DNA from: Pseudonocardia sp. C8
GTDB taxonomy: Bacteria; Actinomycetota; Actinomycetes; Mycobacteriales; Pseudonocardiaceae
Direction: 5' to 3'
DNA: 64,000 bases
NCBI RefSeq assembly: GCF_014267175.1
Contig: NZ_JACMTR010000002.1
Location: 632,001 to 696,000, forward strand
Shown: positions 50,361 to 59,056 of the stretch, piece by piece
Position numbering within the stretch: the first letter of the stretch is position 1
Layout of the letters: each line of letters starts with the position of its first letter
The notes under the pieces: generated by a model
Told to the model about the DNA's origin: nothing
The model's input: only the letters and a program-made list of their open reading frames with translations
The model's database searches: none
Translations under genes and position numbers: made by a program

Positions 50361-51452
50361 GTGAACCGGGCCCTCGTGGTGCTCACCTGCGTGGCGTTCC
50401 TCACGCTGGGGGTCGGGGCGGCCGGGACCCCCGTGGTCGTCCCGGTGGTGCTGCTCGGGGCCGCGTTCACGGCGCTGGGCACGGCCGGTTTCGTGTGGGT
50501 GCGGCGTCGGGGCCGGCGCGCCTGGGCGGCGGTCTACGTGGTGGTCCAGCTGGCGCTGGCGGTGGCCGCGTTCGCGTTCGACCAGGGTGTGGCCACCACC
50601 CTGTTCTTCGTGGTGCTGGTGAGCCAGTGCGTGCTGCTGCTGCCGCGCGCCGCCGTCGTCGTGGTGATCCTGCTCGTCCCGCTCGTGCACGCTCCGATGC
50701 CGTGGCAGCAGGCCCTGCGCGAGGGGATGGGCCTGTTCGCGGCCGTGGTGTTCGCGGCACTGTTCACCGAGCTGGTGCAACGGGAGCAGCGGATCCGTGC
50801 CGAGCTGGCGCAGGCGCACGCGCAGCTGCGGGACTACGCGGCGCAGGCCGAGCGGCTGGCCACCGCGCAGGAACGCAACCGGCTGGCCCGGGACATCCAC
50901 GACGGGCTCGGCCACGCCCTCACCGTGGTGCAGATGCAGGTCAAGGCCGCCCGCGCGGTGCTGGCCGGTGACCCGGGGAAGGCGGACGCGGTGCTGGCCA
51001 AGGCGCAGCAGCAGTCCGAGGACGCGCTCGCCGAGGTGCGGCGCTCCGTGCACGCCCTGCGCGAGCCGCGCGCCACCCCGCCGCTGCCGGAGGCGCTCCA
51101 CGCACTGGCCGAGGAGAACTCCGCCACCGGGATCCCGACCACGCTCACCGTGACCGGTACCGCCCGGCCGCTGCCCGACGAACCCCGGGAGGCGCTGTAC
51201 CGGGCGGCGCAGGAGGGCCTGACCAACGTGCGCAAGCACGCCCGTGCCGGCCGCGCCGACCTGCTGCTGGACTACACCGGCGACACCGTGCGCGTCACGG
51301 TCCGCGACGACGGCGTGGGGGCCTCCGACGGCGCGGCGACGGGCTTCGGGCTGGTCGGGCTGCGCGAGCGCGCGGCACACCTCGGCGGGCGGCTGCAGGT
51401 CGGGACCGCGCCGGGCCAGGGGTGCACGGTGACGATGGAGGTGCCGGGGTGA
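50361..51452 (+). CDS. Sensor histidine kinase, NarL type
   Basis: A membrane kinase, 363 aa. About four to five hydrophobic segments lie in the first 135 residues. The dimerisation/phosphotransfer part has the HisKA_3 motif NRLARDIHDGLGH, with His180 as phospho-acceptor. The HATPase domain has EALYRAAQEGLTNVRKHA, RDDGVG and the G-box GFGLVGLRERA. GTG 50361 follows TACGCT by 6 nt. Its stop overlaps the response-regulator start. No periplasmic sensing domain is present, so the stimulus is probably in the membrane. Confidence 0.93.
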   Translation: MNRALVVLTCVAFLTLGVGAAGTPVVVPVVLLGAAFTALGTAGFVWVRRRGRRAWAAVYVVVQLALAVAAFAFDQGVATTLFFVVLVSQCVLLLPRAAVVVVILLVPLVHAPMPWQQALREGMGLFAAVVFAALFTELVQREQRIRAELAQAHAQLRDYAAQAERLATAQERNRLARDIHDGLGHALTVVQMQVKAARAVLAGDPGKADAVLAKAQQQSEDALAEVRRSVHALREPRATPPLPEALHALAEENSATGIPTTLTVTGTARPLPDEPREALYRAAQEGLTNVRKHARAGRADLLLDYTGDTVRVTVRDDGVGASDGAATGFGLVGLRERAAHLGGRLQVGTAPGQGCTVTMEVPG

Positions 51453-52108
51453 CGGCGGTGCGGGTGCTGCTCGTGGACGACCAGGCGCTGTTCCGCGAGG
51501 CGCTGGCGACCCTGCTCGCCGTGCACGACGACATCGAGGTGGTCGGCGAGGCGGGCGACGGCGACGAGGCGCTGCGCCGCGTCGCCGAGCTGGCGCCCGG
51601 CGTGGTGCTCATGGACCTGCGCATGCCGGTGCTCGACGGTATTGCGGCGACCCGCAGGCTGCGGGTGGAGCGACCCGAGATCCGGGTGATCGCCCTGACC
51701 ACCTTCGACGACGACGAGGACGTGTTCGCGGCCCTGCGCGCCGGCGCCGTCGGCTACCTGCTCAAGGACGTCTCGTCGGCGCGGCTGGTGGAGGCGGTGC
51801 ACGCCGCGGCCCGGGGCGAGTCGGTCCTGCAGCCGTCGGTGGCGGCGAAGGTCGTGGCCCGGGTCGCGCAGCTGCCCGAGTCCGGTGCCGCCGGCCCGCG
51901 CCCGCAGCCGCTGGTCGTGCCGCTCTCGGAGCGGGAGCTGGAGGTGCTGCGCCTGCTCGCCGACGGCCACAGCAACCGGGAGATCGCCGGGTCGCTGTTC
52001 CTCGCCGAGGGCACGGTCAAGAACCACGTGACGAACGTGCTGGCCAAGCTCGGCGCCCGGGACCGCACCCAGGCCGCGCTGCGCGCCCGCGCCCTCGGCC
52101 TGATCTGA
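51449..52108 (+). CDS. Response regulator, NarL/LuxR type
   Basis: A DNA-binding response regulator, 219 aa. The receiver has LLVDDQALF, the phospho-acceptor Asp56 in GVVLMDLRMP and the conserved Lys in YLLKDVSS. The LuxR-type HTH is SERELEVLRLLADGHSNREI, then EGTVKNHVTNVLAKL. GTG 51449 overlaps the kinase stop (GTGA), typical of a cognate pair. The 131-aa membrane-protein gene downstream (52232) is a candidate target. Confidence 0.93.
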   Translation: MTAVRVLLVDDQALFREALATLLAVHDDIEVVGEAGDGDEALRRVAELAPGVVLMDLRMPVLDGIAATRRLRVERPEIRVIALTTFDDDEDVFAALRAGAVGYLLKDVSSARLVEAVHAAARGESVLQPSVAAKVVARVAQLPESGAAGPRPQPLVVPLSERELEVLRLLADGHSNREIAGSLFLAEGTVKNHVTNVLAKLGARDRTQAALRARALGLI

Positions 52109-52231
52109 CCGGCCGATCCGCACGGACGGGCCGCGACCAGGCCGGGCGTGCCGCGGGTCATGCCCGGACATGACCCCGGCCGTGACCTCCGGCGCATGGC
52201 AGCGGCGCCGCGGACGGCGACCCTTTCCACC

Positions 52232-52627
52232 ATGACAACCACCGAGATCACCCGCCCCCGCGGCACCGCCCGCAAGCTCGCCCGCTTCGTCGGCCACTAC
52301 CTGGAGATGGTCGTCGCCATGATCGTCGGCATGCTGGTGCTCGACCCGCTCTGGCCGGCCGAGTGGATGGCACGTGCGGACGTGCACGCGATCCTGATGG
52401 CCACCGACATGACGGTCGCGATGGCCCTGTGGATGGCGATCCGCCGCCACTCGTGGTCACGGACCACCGAGATGTGCGCCGTGATGTATCTGCCGTTCGT
52501 GGCGCTGCTGGTGCCGTACTGGCTCGGGCTGCTGTCCGCGAACGCCCTGATGGTCGCCGGCCACGTCGTGATGTTCCCGCTGATGCTCGCCGCGATGGTG
52601 TGGCGGCGCGCCGACTACTGGCACTGA
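52232..52627 (+). CDS. Small membrane protein after the two-component system
   Basis: A 131-aa protein with three or four membrane segments (MVVAMIVGMLVLDPLW, AILMATDMTVAMALWMAI, VMYLPFVALLVPYWLGLLS, MVAGHVVMFPLMLAAMVW) and many Met residues. It is not a flagellar component, although similar proteins are sometimes labelled so. ATG 52232 is chosen because it starts where the protein character starts. It lies 123 bp after the response regulator and may be controlled by it. The function is unknown; the Met/His richness could point to metal handling. Confidence 0.75.
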   Translation: MTTTEITRPRGTARKLARFVGHYLEMVVAMIVGMLVLDPLWPAEWMARADVHAILMATDMTVAMALWMAIRRHSWSRTTEMCAVMYLPFVALLVPYWLGLLSANALMVAGHVVMFPLMLAAMVWRRADYWH

Positions 52628-52650
52628 TGTCGATCCGGCACGGGTGCACC

Positions 52651-53904
52651 TCAGGCGGGGCCGAGCACCACGACCTCGGTCCCGCGCAGCTCCACCAGCA
52701 GGCCGCCCTGCGCGGCGACCTGCACCGGGCCGCCCCAGCCGCCCCGGTCGACGGGCACGGTGCGGGAGACGGCCCCGGTGTCCGGGTCGACGACGGCCAG
52801 CCCGGCCGGGACCGGGACGAGCAGGCGCTCGCCGTGGCGGGTGCCGGGGCCCACGGTGCCGGGCACCGCCCAGCGCGGCTGCAGCGTGGCCCCGTCGAGC
52901 GCGACGGTGGCGCCACCGGTCCACCAGTAGCGGGTGGTCGCGTCGGCGGAGGTCCGGGCGACGCCGTCGGCGGGCACGCTGAGCTGTGCCCCGGCGGCGA
53001 CCGGGAACTCCCCGATCTTGCGCCCGCCGCGGTCGTACAGCGCGAGCCGGGGGACACCGGGCAGCAGCACCGCGGCGCGTTCCGGGGAGACCGCGACGAG
53101 CTGGGCGCCCTCGGTGCCGATCCCGGCGGACGAGTCGAACGCCGGCCGGTCGCCCTCCGACCCGCTGGGCCGGATCACCGACAGCCGCTCGGAGGCCTCG
53201 CCGGGGCAGCGTTCCAGCACCCCGGCCCGGTCCCGGGCCGAGGCGAACGAGCGGAAGGTGCATCCGGCACGGGGCTGGTCGCCCGGTTCCTCGGGGGCGC
53301 GGACGGTGCCGTACTCGGCGGTGCGGACGAGGTCGGAGCGGAACGTCTCGACGTAGTCCACGCCGGTGGCCAGCACCGGGTCCTGGCCGATCAGCCGGGT
53401 GCCGGGCCGCGCGTCCAGGGTCCGGGTCGGGCCGCGCTCGCCGGAGTCGGGGCCGAGCGTGGTCAGCTCGGAGCAGTACTGGTCGTTGCGGTAGAGCGCG
53501 AGGACCCGGCCGTCGGCGAACCCGGTCGTGCACAGCGGCAGGTCACGGGTGTAGCTCCAGCGTTCGGCCCCGGTGGCCGCGTCCCGGCCCGACACCCGGG
53601 ACCCCTCGGCGACGACGACGCCCGCTCCGGCCACCAGGGGCACCGGGGTGGCCGGGCTGGATGCCCGCCACAGCTCGGTGAGGCGGGCCGGCACCGCGGT
53701 GGCCGGCGGCGGGGGAGCCGGCGGTGCGGTCGCCGGCACCGACTCGGTGTTCGCGGCCGGGCTCTGCGCCCCGTAGAGCAGCGCGGCCCCGCCCAGCACC
53801 AGCACGAGCACCGCGGCGACCATGCGGTCGCCGCGGTGACGTCGTTCGGCAGGTACCCGCGGCCCGTGCAACCACCGGCGCCGCAGGTCACGCGACCGCA
53901 GCAC
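52651..53904 (-). CDS. PQQ-like beta-propeller membrane protein
   Basis: A 417-aa protein with one N-terminal membrane helix (MVAAVLVLVLGGAALLYGA, about residues 28-46), a Pro/Ala/Thr linker and repeats with GxxW-type beta-propeller blades (AATGAERWSY, DGATLQPRWAVPG, DPDTGAVSRTVPVD). It should sit outside the membrane. It lies 15 bp after the helicase gene on the same strand, as Rv3212 follows rhlE (Rv3211) in mycobacteria. GTG 53904 is the only start that keeps the membrane helix. Function is unknown. Confidence 0.82.
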   Translation of the reverse strand: MLRSRDLRRRWLHGPRVPAERRHRGDRMVAAVLVLVLGGAALLYGAQSPAANTESVPATAPPAPPPPATAVPARLTELWRASSPATPVPLVAGAGVVVAEGSRVSGRDAATGAERWSYTRDLPLCTTGFADGRVLALYRNDQYCSELTTLGPDSGERGPTRTLDARPGTRLIGQDPVLATGVDYVETFRSDLVRTAEYGTVRAPEEPGDQPRAGCTFRSFASARDRAGVLERCPGEASERLSVIRPSGSEGDRPAFDSSAGIGTEGAQLVAVSPERAAVLLPGVPRLALYDRGGRKIGEFPVAAGAQLSVPADGVARTSADATTRYWWTGGATVALDGATLQPRWAVPGTVGPGTRHGERLLVPVPAGLAVVDPDTGAVSRTVPVDRGGWGGPVQVAAQGGLLVELRGTEVVVLGPA

Positions 53905-53919
53905 GCTCCGCGGGGCTCG

Positions 53920-55656
53920 TCAGCTGGCTGCGGCGTCGGTGTCGCCGGTGGACCCGTCGGCGCCCGAGCGGCGGCGGCCACCCCCGCGACGACGGCGGCG
54001 GCGCGGCGCGGACCCGCCGCCCTCGCCGGCACCGGCGTCGGCCGCCGGGCCGTTCTGCGGGGCGGCCTCACCGGTCTCGGCCGGTGCGGAACCGGCCTCG
54101 ACGACGACCCCGCCGCGGGTCCGCGTCCGGGAACGGCTGCGGCGCGGCCGGCGGCCGTCACCGTCGTCCTTCTTCGCCGCGGCGTCCCGCCCGGTGCGCC
54201 CCCCGCGGGGCTTGCGGGAGCCCTGGTGGTCGCCCTCGGCGTCGAGGTACTCCGCCTCCAGCCCGGCCCGGGTGCGCGCGGACAGCGGCAGCCGCCCGGT
54301 CGCGCCGGCCGGGATCTCCAGGTCGGAGTACAGGTGCTCGGACGTCGAGTAGGTCTCGACCGGCTCGTCGATGCCCAGGTTCAGGTCGTCCGAGATCATC
54401 TTCCAGCGGGGGATCTCGTCCCAGTCGACCAGGGTGACGGCCACGCCCTCGCGCCCGGCGCGCCCGGTGCGGCCGATCCGGTGCACGTAGGTCTTGGCGT
54501 CCTCCGGGCACTGGTAGTTGAGGACGTGCGTGACCCCGGTGACGTCGATACCGCGGGCCGCGACGTCCGTCGCGACCAGCACGTCGATCTTCTCCGAGCG
54601 GAACGCGCGCAGCGCCTGCTCGCGCGCACCCTGGCCCAGGTCGCCGTGCACGGCGGCCGCGGCGAACCCGCGCTCGGCGAGGTCGTCGGCGACCCGCTGG
54701 GCGGTCCGCTTGGTCCGCGTGAAGATCATCGTCAGGCCGCGGTCCTTCGCCTGCAGGACCCGGGTGACCAGCTCGACCTTGTCCATCGCGTGCGCGCGAT
54801 AGACGAGCTGCTTGGTGCGCTCGTGGATGGAGCCCTGGTCGGCCTCCTCCGCACGGATGTGGGTCGGCCGGGTGAGGAACGCCCGGGACAGCTGCACGAT
54901 CGGGCCCGGCATGGTGGCCGAGAACAGCATCGTGTGCCGCTGCTCGGGCAGCATCCGCAGGATCCGCTCGACGTCGGGCAGGAAGCCCAGGTCCAGCATC
55001 TCGTCGGCCTCGTCGAGGACGAGGGCCTTGACCCGGCCGAGCACCAGGTGGCGCTGCTCGGCGAGGTCCAGCAGCCGGCCGGGCGTGCCGACGACGACGT
55101 CGACGCCCTTGCGCAGCGCCTCGAGCTGCGGCTCGTAGGCGCGGCCGCCGTAGATCGCGACGACGCGCACGCCCAGGTTCTTCCCGGCCGCGGCGATGTC
55201 CCGCGCGACCTGCACGCACAGCTCGCGGGTTGGGACGACGACGAGGGCCTGCGGCACGTCCTTGGTGCGGTCGGCGGCCTCGCCCTCGGCGGTGGCGGCG
55301 GGCTGCTCGCCGGGCGGGGTGATCCGCTGCAGCAGCGGCACGCCGAAGCCCAGCGTCTTACCGGTGCCGGTGCGGGCCTGGCCGATGACGTCCTCGCCGG
55401 CCAGCGCCAGCGGCAGGGTCAGCTCCTGGATCGCGAAGGTGCGGACGATGTCGTTCTCCGCCAGCGCGGAGACGATCTCGTCGCGGACGCCGAGCTCGGC
55501 GAAGGTGGGCGGGAGCTTCTCGCCCTCGGCGGGGAGTGGGGAGCCGGACGGGGCGTCGGCCCGGGTGATGCCGGTGGCCTCGAAGCCGGGGTCGGCCTCG
55601 GGCGGGGTCTCGGGGGACCGGCTGTTGCGGTCGGACTCGGTGTTGCGGTCGGACAC
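53920..55656 (-). CDS. rhlE: DEAD-box RNA helicase, RhlE-like
   Basis: An ATP-dependent RNA helicase for RNA turnover or ribosome assembly, 578 aa. It has the Q-motif region (FAELGVRDEIVSALAENDIV), Walker A ARTGTGKT, PTRELCVQVA, TPGRLLD, the DEAD box VLDEADEMLD, SATMPG and the C-terminal motif HRIGRTGRAG. The tail from about residue 470 is Arg/Gly-rich and disordered. GTG 55656 is chosen because the frame further upstream has no helicase-like residues. A long leader (55657-55999) is expected. A matched pair with the beta-propeller gene downstream. Confidence 0.92.
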   Translation of the reverse strand: MSDRNTESDRNSRSPETPPEADPGFEATGITRADAPSGSPLPAEGEKLPPTFAELGVRDEIVSALAENDIVRTFAIQELTLPLALAGEDVIGQARTGTGKTLGFGVPLLQRITPPGEQPAATAEGEAADRTKDVPQALVVVPTRELCVQVARDIAAAGKNLGVRVVAIYGGRAYEPQLEALRKGVDVVVGTPGRLLDLAEQRHLVLGRVKALVLDEADEMLDLGFLPDVERILRMLPEQRHTMLFSATMPGPIVQLSRAFLTRPTHIRAEEADQGSIHERTKQLVYRAHAMDKVELVTRVLQAKDRGLTMIFTRTKRTAQRVADDLAERGFAAAAVHGDLGQGAREQALRAFRSEKIDVLVATDVAARGIDVTGVTHVLNYQCPEDAKTYVHRIGRTGRAGREGVAVTLVDWDEIPRWKMISDDLNLGIDEPVETYSTSEHLYSDLEIPAGATGRLPLSARTRAGLEAEYLDAEGDHQGSRKPRGGRTGRDAAAKKDDGDGRRPRRSRSRTRTRGGVVVEAGSAPAETGEAAPQNGPAADAGAGEGGGSAPRRRRRRGGGRRRSGADGSTGDTDAAAS

Positions 55657-55999
55657 GGACAGGGTGATCGCCTCTCTCCGCGCACAGGAGCCGTGGCGTG
55701 GTTCGTCGACCGGCACCGGGTCCGTGGTGGACCGGGCGGGAGAACCGCCGAGGCGCTGCGCGCACCAGGTCGTGTGCGGGTCCGGTGAGGCGTGGCGGCC
55801 CGTGATGGCCGCCCGTCCCGTTTCCCGGTCCCGCGCGGTGGGCGCGTCCGCCCTGTGAATCGGCGACGCGCTGCGGCCATCCTACCCGGTCCGGCCCGCG
55901 TGACACGATGCGCGCACCGCGTGGCGCGGGGTGAGATGCCTCGCTCCGGGGCGTGCGAGGGCTCCGGGGCGCGGATCGCGTCCCGTTAGGGTGGCGCGC
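55657..55999. other. Divergent leader region between helicase and ferritin-like gene
   Basis: No gene is supported in these 343 bp. A 7-bp hairpin (GGCGGCC at 55794-55800, GGCCGCC at 55807-55813, 6-nt loop) lies in the presumed helicase leader, and TAGGGT (55987-55992) stands 7 nt before the next gene's ATG. Long, structured leaders are common for DEAD-box helicase genes. Confidence 0.5.
55987..55992 (+). promoter_or_regulatory. Candidate -10 box of the ferritin-like gene
   Basis: TAGGGT, 7 nt before the ATG at 56000. Confidence 0.4.
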
Positions 56000-56656
56000 A
56001 TGACGACCGATGCCGGCGGGCCGAGCCCGGTGACCGTCGAGCTGCTCGGCGTGCTGGCCTACGGGGAGCTGTCCGCGTTCGACCGGCTCGCCGAGGACGC
56101 CCGGGCCGCGCCGACCCTGGCCGGTCGGGCGCAGCTGTCCTCGATGGCGGCCGCCGAGATCGGGCACTTCCGGCTGATCGAGGAGCACCTCGGCCGGGCC
56201 GGGATCGCGGTCGCCGACGCGATGGCGCCGTTCGTGGCGCTGATCGACAGCTACCACGCGTCGACGGCCCCGCGGAGCTGGCTGGAGTCGCTGGTGAAGG
56301 CCTACCTCGGCGACGGGCTCGGCGCGGACTTCTACCGCGAGGTCGCGGGCTGGGTGGACCCGGCGACCGGGGAGCTGGTCCGGCGGGTGCTCGCCGACAC
56401 CGGGCACTCGACGTTCGCCGAGCGGGAGGTGCGGGCGGCCTGCGAGGCGAACCCGCACCAGCGGGACCGGCTCGCGCTGTGGGGGCGGCGGCTCCTCGGC
56501 GAGGCCGTGACGCACGCCCAGCGGGTGGTCGCCGAGCGCGACGAGCTGGCCGAGTTCATCGTGCTCGGCTCGGGCGAGAAGGGCGGCGTCGGCGGGCTGA
56601 TCAAGACGGTCCAGTCGGCGCACGGCAAGCGGATGAGCCGGCTCGGGCTGTCCTGA
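56000..56656 (+). CDS. Ferritin-like (MiaE-like) diiron protein
   Basis: A four-helix bundle protein, 218 aa, related to the tRNA hydroxylase MiaE-like ferritin group. Possible iron ligands are Glu in AYGELSAFDRLAE, the ExxH in MAAAEIGHFRLIEEHL and residues in GHSTFAEREV and EAVTHAQRVV. The mycobacterial counterpart is Rv3210c, also next to rhlE. ATG 56000 lies 7 nt after TAGGGT. Whether it acts on tRNA is not shown; no other tRNA-hydroxylation gene is nearby. Confidence 0.82.
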   Translation: MTTDAGGPSPVTVELLGVLAYGELSAFDRLAEDARAAPTLAGRAQLSSMAAAEIGHFRLIEEHLGRAGIAVADAMAPFVALIDSYHASTAPRSWLESLVKAYLGDGLGADFYREVAGWVDPATGELVRRVLADTGHSTFAEREVRAACEANPHQRDRLALWGRRLLGEAVTHAQRVVAERDELAEFIVLGSGEKGGVGGLIKTVQSAHGKRMSRLGLS

Positions 56657-56716
56657 GCCGATCTCGACTAGCCTGGCGCCGGCAAGGATCGCAGTGACGG
56701 ATCGGGAGGACCACCG

Positions 56717-56947
56717 GTGAAGGTCAAGATCGGCATCGCGGAGACCCCGCGGGAGCTCGTGGTGTCCAGCGACCGCACGCCGGACGAGGTGGCCCAGCTG
56801 GTGAGCGGGGCGATGAAGTCCGACGACGGGCTGCTGGACCTCACCGACGACAAGGGCAACCGGTTCGTCGTCCCGGTCGCGCGGATCTCCTACGTGGAGA
56901 TCGGCCCGGTGGGTGAGCCGAAGGTCGGGTTCGGCCTGGGCGGCTGA
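56717..56947 (+). CDS. DUF3107 protein
   Basis: A 76-aa protein, near-identical in layout to the mycobacterial TB9.4 (Rv3208A): VKIGIAETPRELVVSS, then SDDGLLDLTDDKGNRFVVP. It is small and has no membrane part. GTG 56717 follows GGGAGGA. A strong terminator follows at 56959. Its conserved place between the ferritin-like gene and the TetR regulator suggests a link, but the function is unknown. Confidence 0.9.
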   Translation: MKVKIGIAETPRELVVSSDRTPDEVAQLVSGAMKSDDGLLDLTDDKGNRFVVPVARISYVEIGPVGEPKVGFGLGG

Positions 56948-56958
56948 GCAGGCCACGA

Positions 56959-56992
56959 CGGGACCGGCCCCTCGCACGGGGGGCCGGTCCCG
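56959..56992. terminator. Terminator after DUF3107
   Basis: A 13-bp perfect stem (56959-56971 with 56980-56992) and an 8-nt loop lie between convergent genes. The arms are GGGACCGGCCCC and its complement. Confidence 0.8.
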
Positions 56993-57029
56993 CCGGTGTG
57001 TCCCGGCGCAGTGTGTACCGGCCCGGTGG

Positions 57030-57344
57030 TCAGTCCGTCTCGGGCGGTGGGGGACCGTCGAGGCCGAACGGCGGCGGCCCGGTCCCGGTGATCCGGAACC
57101 GGTTCCACGGGTCCGGCTCGGACAGCGTCCCGACCGCCGCGTGCCCCGGCGTGCGGATCTCCGCCGGGCCGCCGCGGGTGCCGAGCAGCTCGCCCAGCCG
57201 CCGGCAGGCGCGCACCCGGCCCGACCAGTGCAGGCGGCCGTCGAACGGCTCGTGCCGGGCGTCGAGCAGGACCTCGACGTCGATCGTCTCGCCGGCGACG
57301 ACGAGCGTGGCCGGCCCGCGGTAGCCCTCGTCGTCGGCGGTCAC
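57030..57344 (-). CDS. DUF4873 domain protein
   Basis: A 104-aa protein that matches the DUF4873 pattern: GYRGPATLVVAGETIDVEVL, then RHEPFDGRLHWSGRVRA and PWNRFRITGTGPPPF. Similar domains are found fused to flavin monooxygenases or near lipid genes. GTG 57344 overlaps the TetR stop (GTGA), so it is the second gene of a TetR operon. The function is unknown; the oxygenase at 58086 is divergent. Confidence 0.82.
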   Translation of the reverse strand: MTADDEGYRGPATLVVAGETIDVEVLLDARHEPFDGRLHWSGRVRACRRLGELLGTRGGPAEIRTPGHAAVGTLSEPDPWNRFRITGTGPPPFGLDGPPPPETD

Positions 57345-58039
57345 CGGTCGTCCTCCGTGCCGGTCGGGGCGTGCGGGTCGGGCACCAGCCGCAGGATGTC
57401 GGCGCTCGCGGTGGGCCCGTCGATCCCGGCGACGCCCGCGATCCCGCCCCAGATCAGCGCGGACAGGTAGTTGGTGAGCGAGTCCCGGCTCATCGTGCGC
57501 CGGTCCAGCCACCACTCGCCGGCCGCCTGCACCATGCCGATCAGGCCGTACGCCCAGGCCTCCGCGCCCCCGGAGTCGCGGCCCGCGGCGCGCAGCCGCT
57601 CCCCGAACAGGGTGGTGAGCAGGGCACCGATCCGGCCCCGGACGTCCTCGGCGATCTCCGCGCCGGCCTCGGGCTCGGCCGGGTTGGCCACCACGAACCG
57701 GTACAGCTGCGGTTCCTCCTCGATCATGCCGAGGAACGCGTCGATCACCGCGGCGACGTGCTCGATCGGCTCGGCCTCGATCGCCAGCACCGGGTAGATC
57801 CGCTGCATCAGCAGCTCGGCGGCGTGCTCCCCGACCGCGCGCTGCAGGTCGGCGCGGTCGGCGAAGTGCCGGTAGAGCACGGGCTTGGTGATGCCGGCCG
57901 CGGCGGCGATCTGCGCGACGGACACGCCCGGCCCGTGCTCGCGGACCGCCTCGACGGCGGCCGTCACCATCTCGGCCCGTCGTTCCTCCCGGCGGCGCAT
58001 CCGCGCGTCCGGCTTGACTTCCCTCTGCTCCTGGGGCAC
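57341..58039 (-). CDS. TetR-family regulator of the oxygenase locus
   Basis: A 232-aa repressor. The N-terminal HTH is MVTAAVEAVREHGPGVSVAQ, then AAAGITKPVLYRHFADRADL. The helical C-terminal domain binds an unknown ligand. GTG 58039 is chosen because it starts just beside the operator; ATG 58000 is a later alternative. The gene is divergent from the diiron oxygenase at 58086, with two palindromes between the starts, so self- and target-repression is likely. Confidence 0.88.
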   Translation of the reverse strand: MPQEQREVKPDARMRRREERRAEMVTAAVEAVREHGPGVSVAQIAAAAGITKPVLYRHFADRADLQRAVGEHAAELLMQRIYPVLAIEAEPIEHVAAVIDAFLGMIEEEPQLYRFVVANPAEPEAGAEIAEDVRGRIGALLTTLFGERLRAAGRDSGGAEAWAYGLIGMVQAAGEWWLDRRTMSRDSLTNYLSALIWGGIAGVAGIDGPTASADILRLVPDPHAPTGTEDDR

Positions 58040-58054
58040 GTTACCATTGGTAAC
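58040..58054. promoter_or_regulatory. TetR-type operator A
   Basis: GTTACC-ATT-GGTAAC, a perfect 6+6 inverted repeat with a 3-nt centre, starts directly upstream of the TetR start codon. Confidence 0.65.
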
Positions 58055-58055
58055 C

Positions 58056-58070
58056 GTTACTGGCGGTAAC
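58056..58070. promoter_or_regulatory. TetR-type operator B
   Basis: GTTAC-TGGCG-GTAAC, a second 5+5 palindrome one base after operator A, 15 bp before the oxygenase start. The tandem pair suggests two dimers. Confidence 0.65.
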
Positions 58071-58085
58071 AGCAAGGAGGCTGCG

Positions 58086-59021
58086 GTGTCCGGGACAGCA
58101 CGGACCGTCGGGCGGCAGGCCCGCACCGGAAGCAAGACGAACCTGGCCGACCGCGAGGACACCGCCCGGCGGCTGCTCCGCAGCTCGGTCGACAAGTGGT
58201 ACGACCCGGCGATCGACATCGACTGGGACGCCCCGCTGGACGAGGGCAAGTACGGGATCGTGCCCGAGCGCGTCTCGATCTACGGCACACCGCTGTGGGA
58301 CCGGCTCACCGAGGAGCAGCGGGTCACGTTGAGCGTGCACGAGTTCTGCAGCGTCGCCCGCATCGGGCTGTGGTTCGAGATGATCCTCATGCAGATGCTG
58401 CTGCGCTACGCCTACGACCGCGACCCGCGCCGCGCGCACATCCAGTACGCGCTGGTCGAGATCGCCGACGAGTGCCGGCACTCGATGATGTTCGCCAAGG
58501 CCACCGAGCGGTACGGCGTGCCGGACTACGCACCCCGGCGGCTGACCCACGAGCAGGGCCGGCTGATGAAGATGCTCGGCACCGGCCCGGCCATGTTCGC
58601 CGGCACCCTCTACGTCGAGGAGATCCTCGACCAGCTGCAGCGCGAGGGGATGCGCGACGAGCGCGTCCAGCCGCTGTCCCGCATGATCAACAAGATCCAC
58701 GTGACCGAGGAGGCGCGGCACGTCCGCTACGCCCGCGAGGAGCTCCAGCGGATCATGCCGAAGATCAACTACGCGGAGCGGGCCTGGGCGCGGTACCTGA
58801 CCGCGCGGATCGCCTTCGTCGTCGCGCGGAACCTCATCCACCCCGAGGTGTACCGCAGCGTGGGCATCGCCCCGTCGGTCGGCAGGCGGGCCGCCCTGGC
58901 CAACCCGCACCACCACGAGATGCTGCGCTGGTCGGCGCGCAAGGTCGTGCCGTTCCTGCGCGAGCAGGGGATCGTCGGCGGGCCGAGCGAGGCCCTCTGG
59001 AAGCGCGCCCACCTGGTCTGA
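58086..59021 (+). CDS. AurF-type diiron oxygenase
   Basis: A non-haem diiron enzyme, 311 aa, related to p-aminobenzoate N-oxygenase AurF. The carboxylate/His ligands are seen as VHEFCSVARIGLWFE, EIADECRHSMMFA (ExxH), YVEEILDQL and VTEEARHVRYARE (ExxH). The final helices carry NPHHHEMLRWS. AAGGAGG lies 5 nt before GTG 58086. It is paired with an alpha/beta hydrolase (59057) and a TetR gene, suggesting a small lipid- or aromatic-modifying pathway. The true substrate is unknown. Confidence 0.87.
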   Translation: MSGTARTVGRQARTGSKTNLADREDTARRLLRSSVDKWYDPAIDIDWDAPLDEGKYGIVPERVSIYGTPLWDRLTEEQRVTLSVHEFCSVARIGLWFEMILMQMLLRYAYDRDPRRAHIQYALVEIADECRHSMMFAKATERYGVPDYAPRRLTHEQGRLMKMLGTGPAMFAGTLYVEEILDQLQREGMRDERVQPLSRMINKIHVTEEARHVRYAREELQRIMPKINYAERAWARYLTARIAFVVARNLIHPEVYRSVGIAPSVGRRAALANPHHHEMLRWSARKVVPFLREQGIVGGPSEALWKRAHLV

Positions 59022-59056
59022 GTGGCCTGATCCGAGTGGCCGAGGAGGCGCGACCG

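Noticed and set aside
52232..52627. Label as flagellar biosynthesis protein FliP
   Set aside because: Proteins like this are sometimes so named, but the length and Met-rich helices do not fit FliP and no flagellar genes are near.
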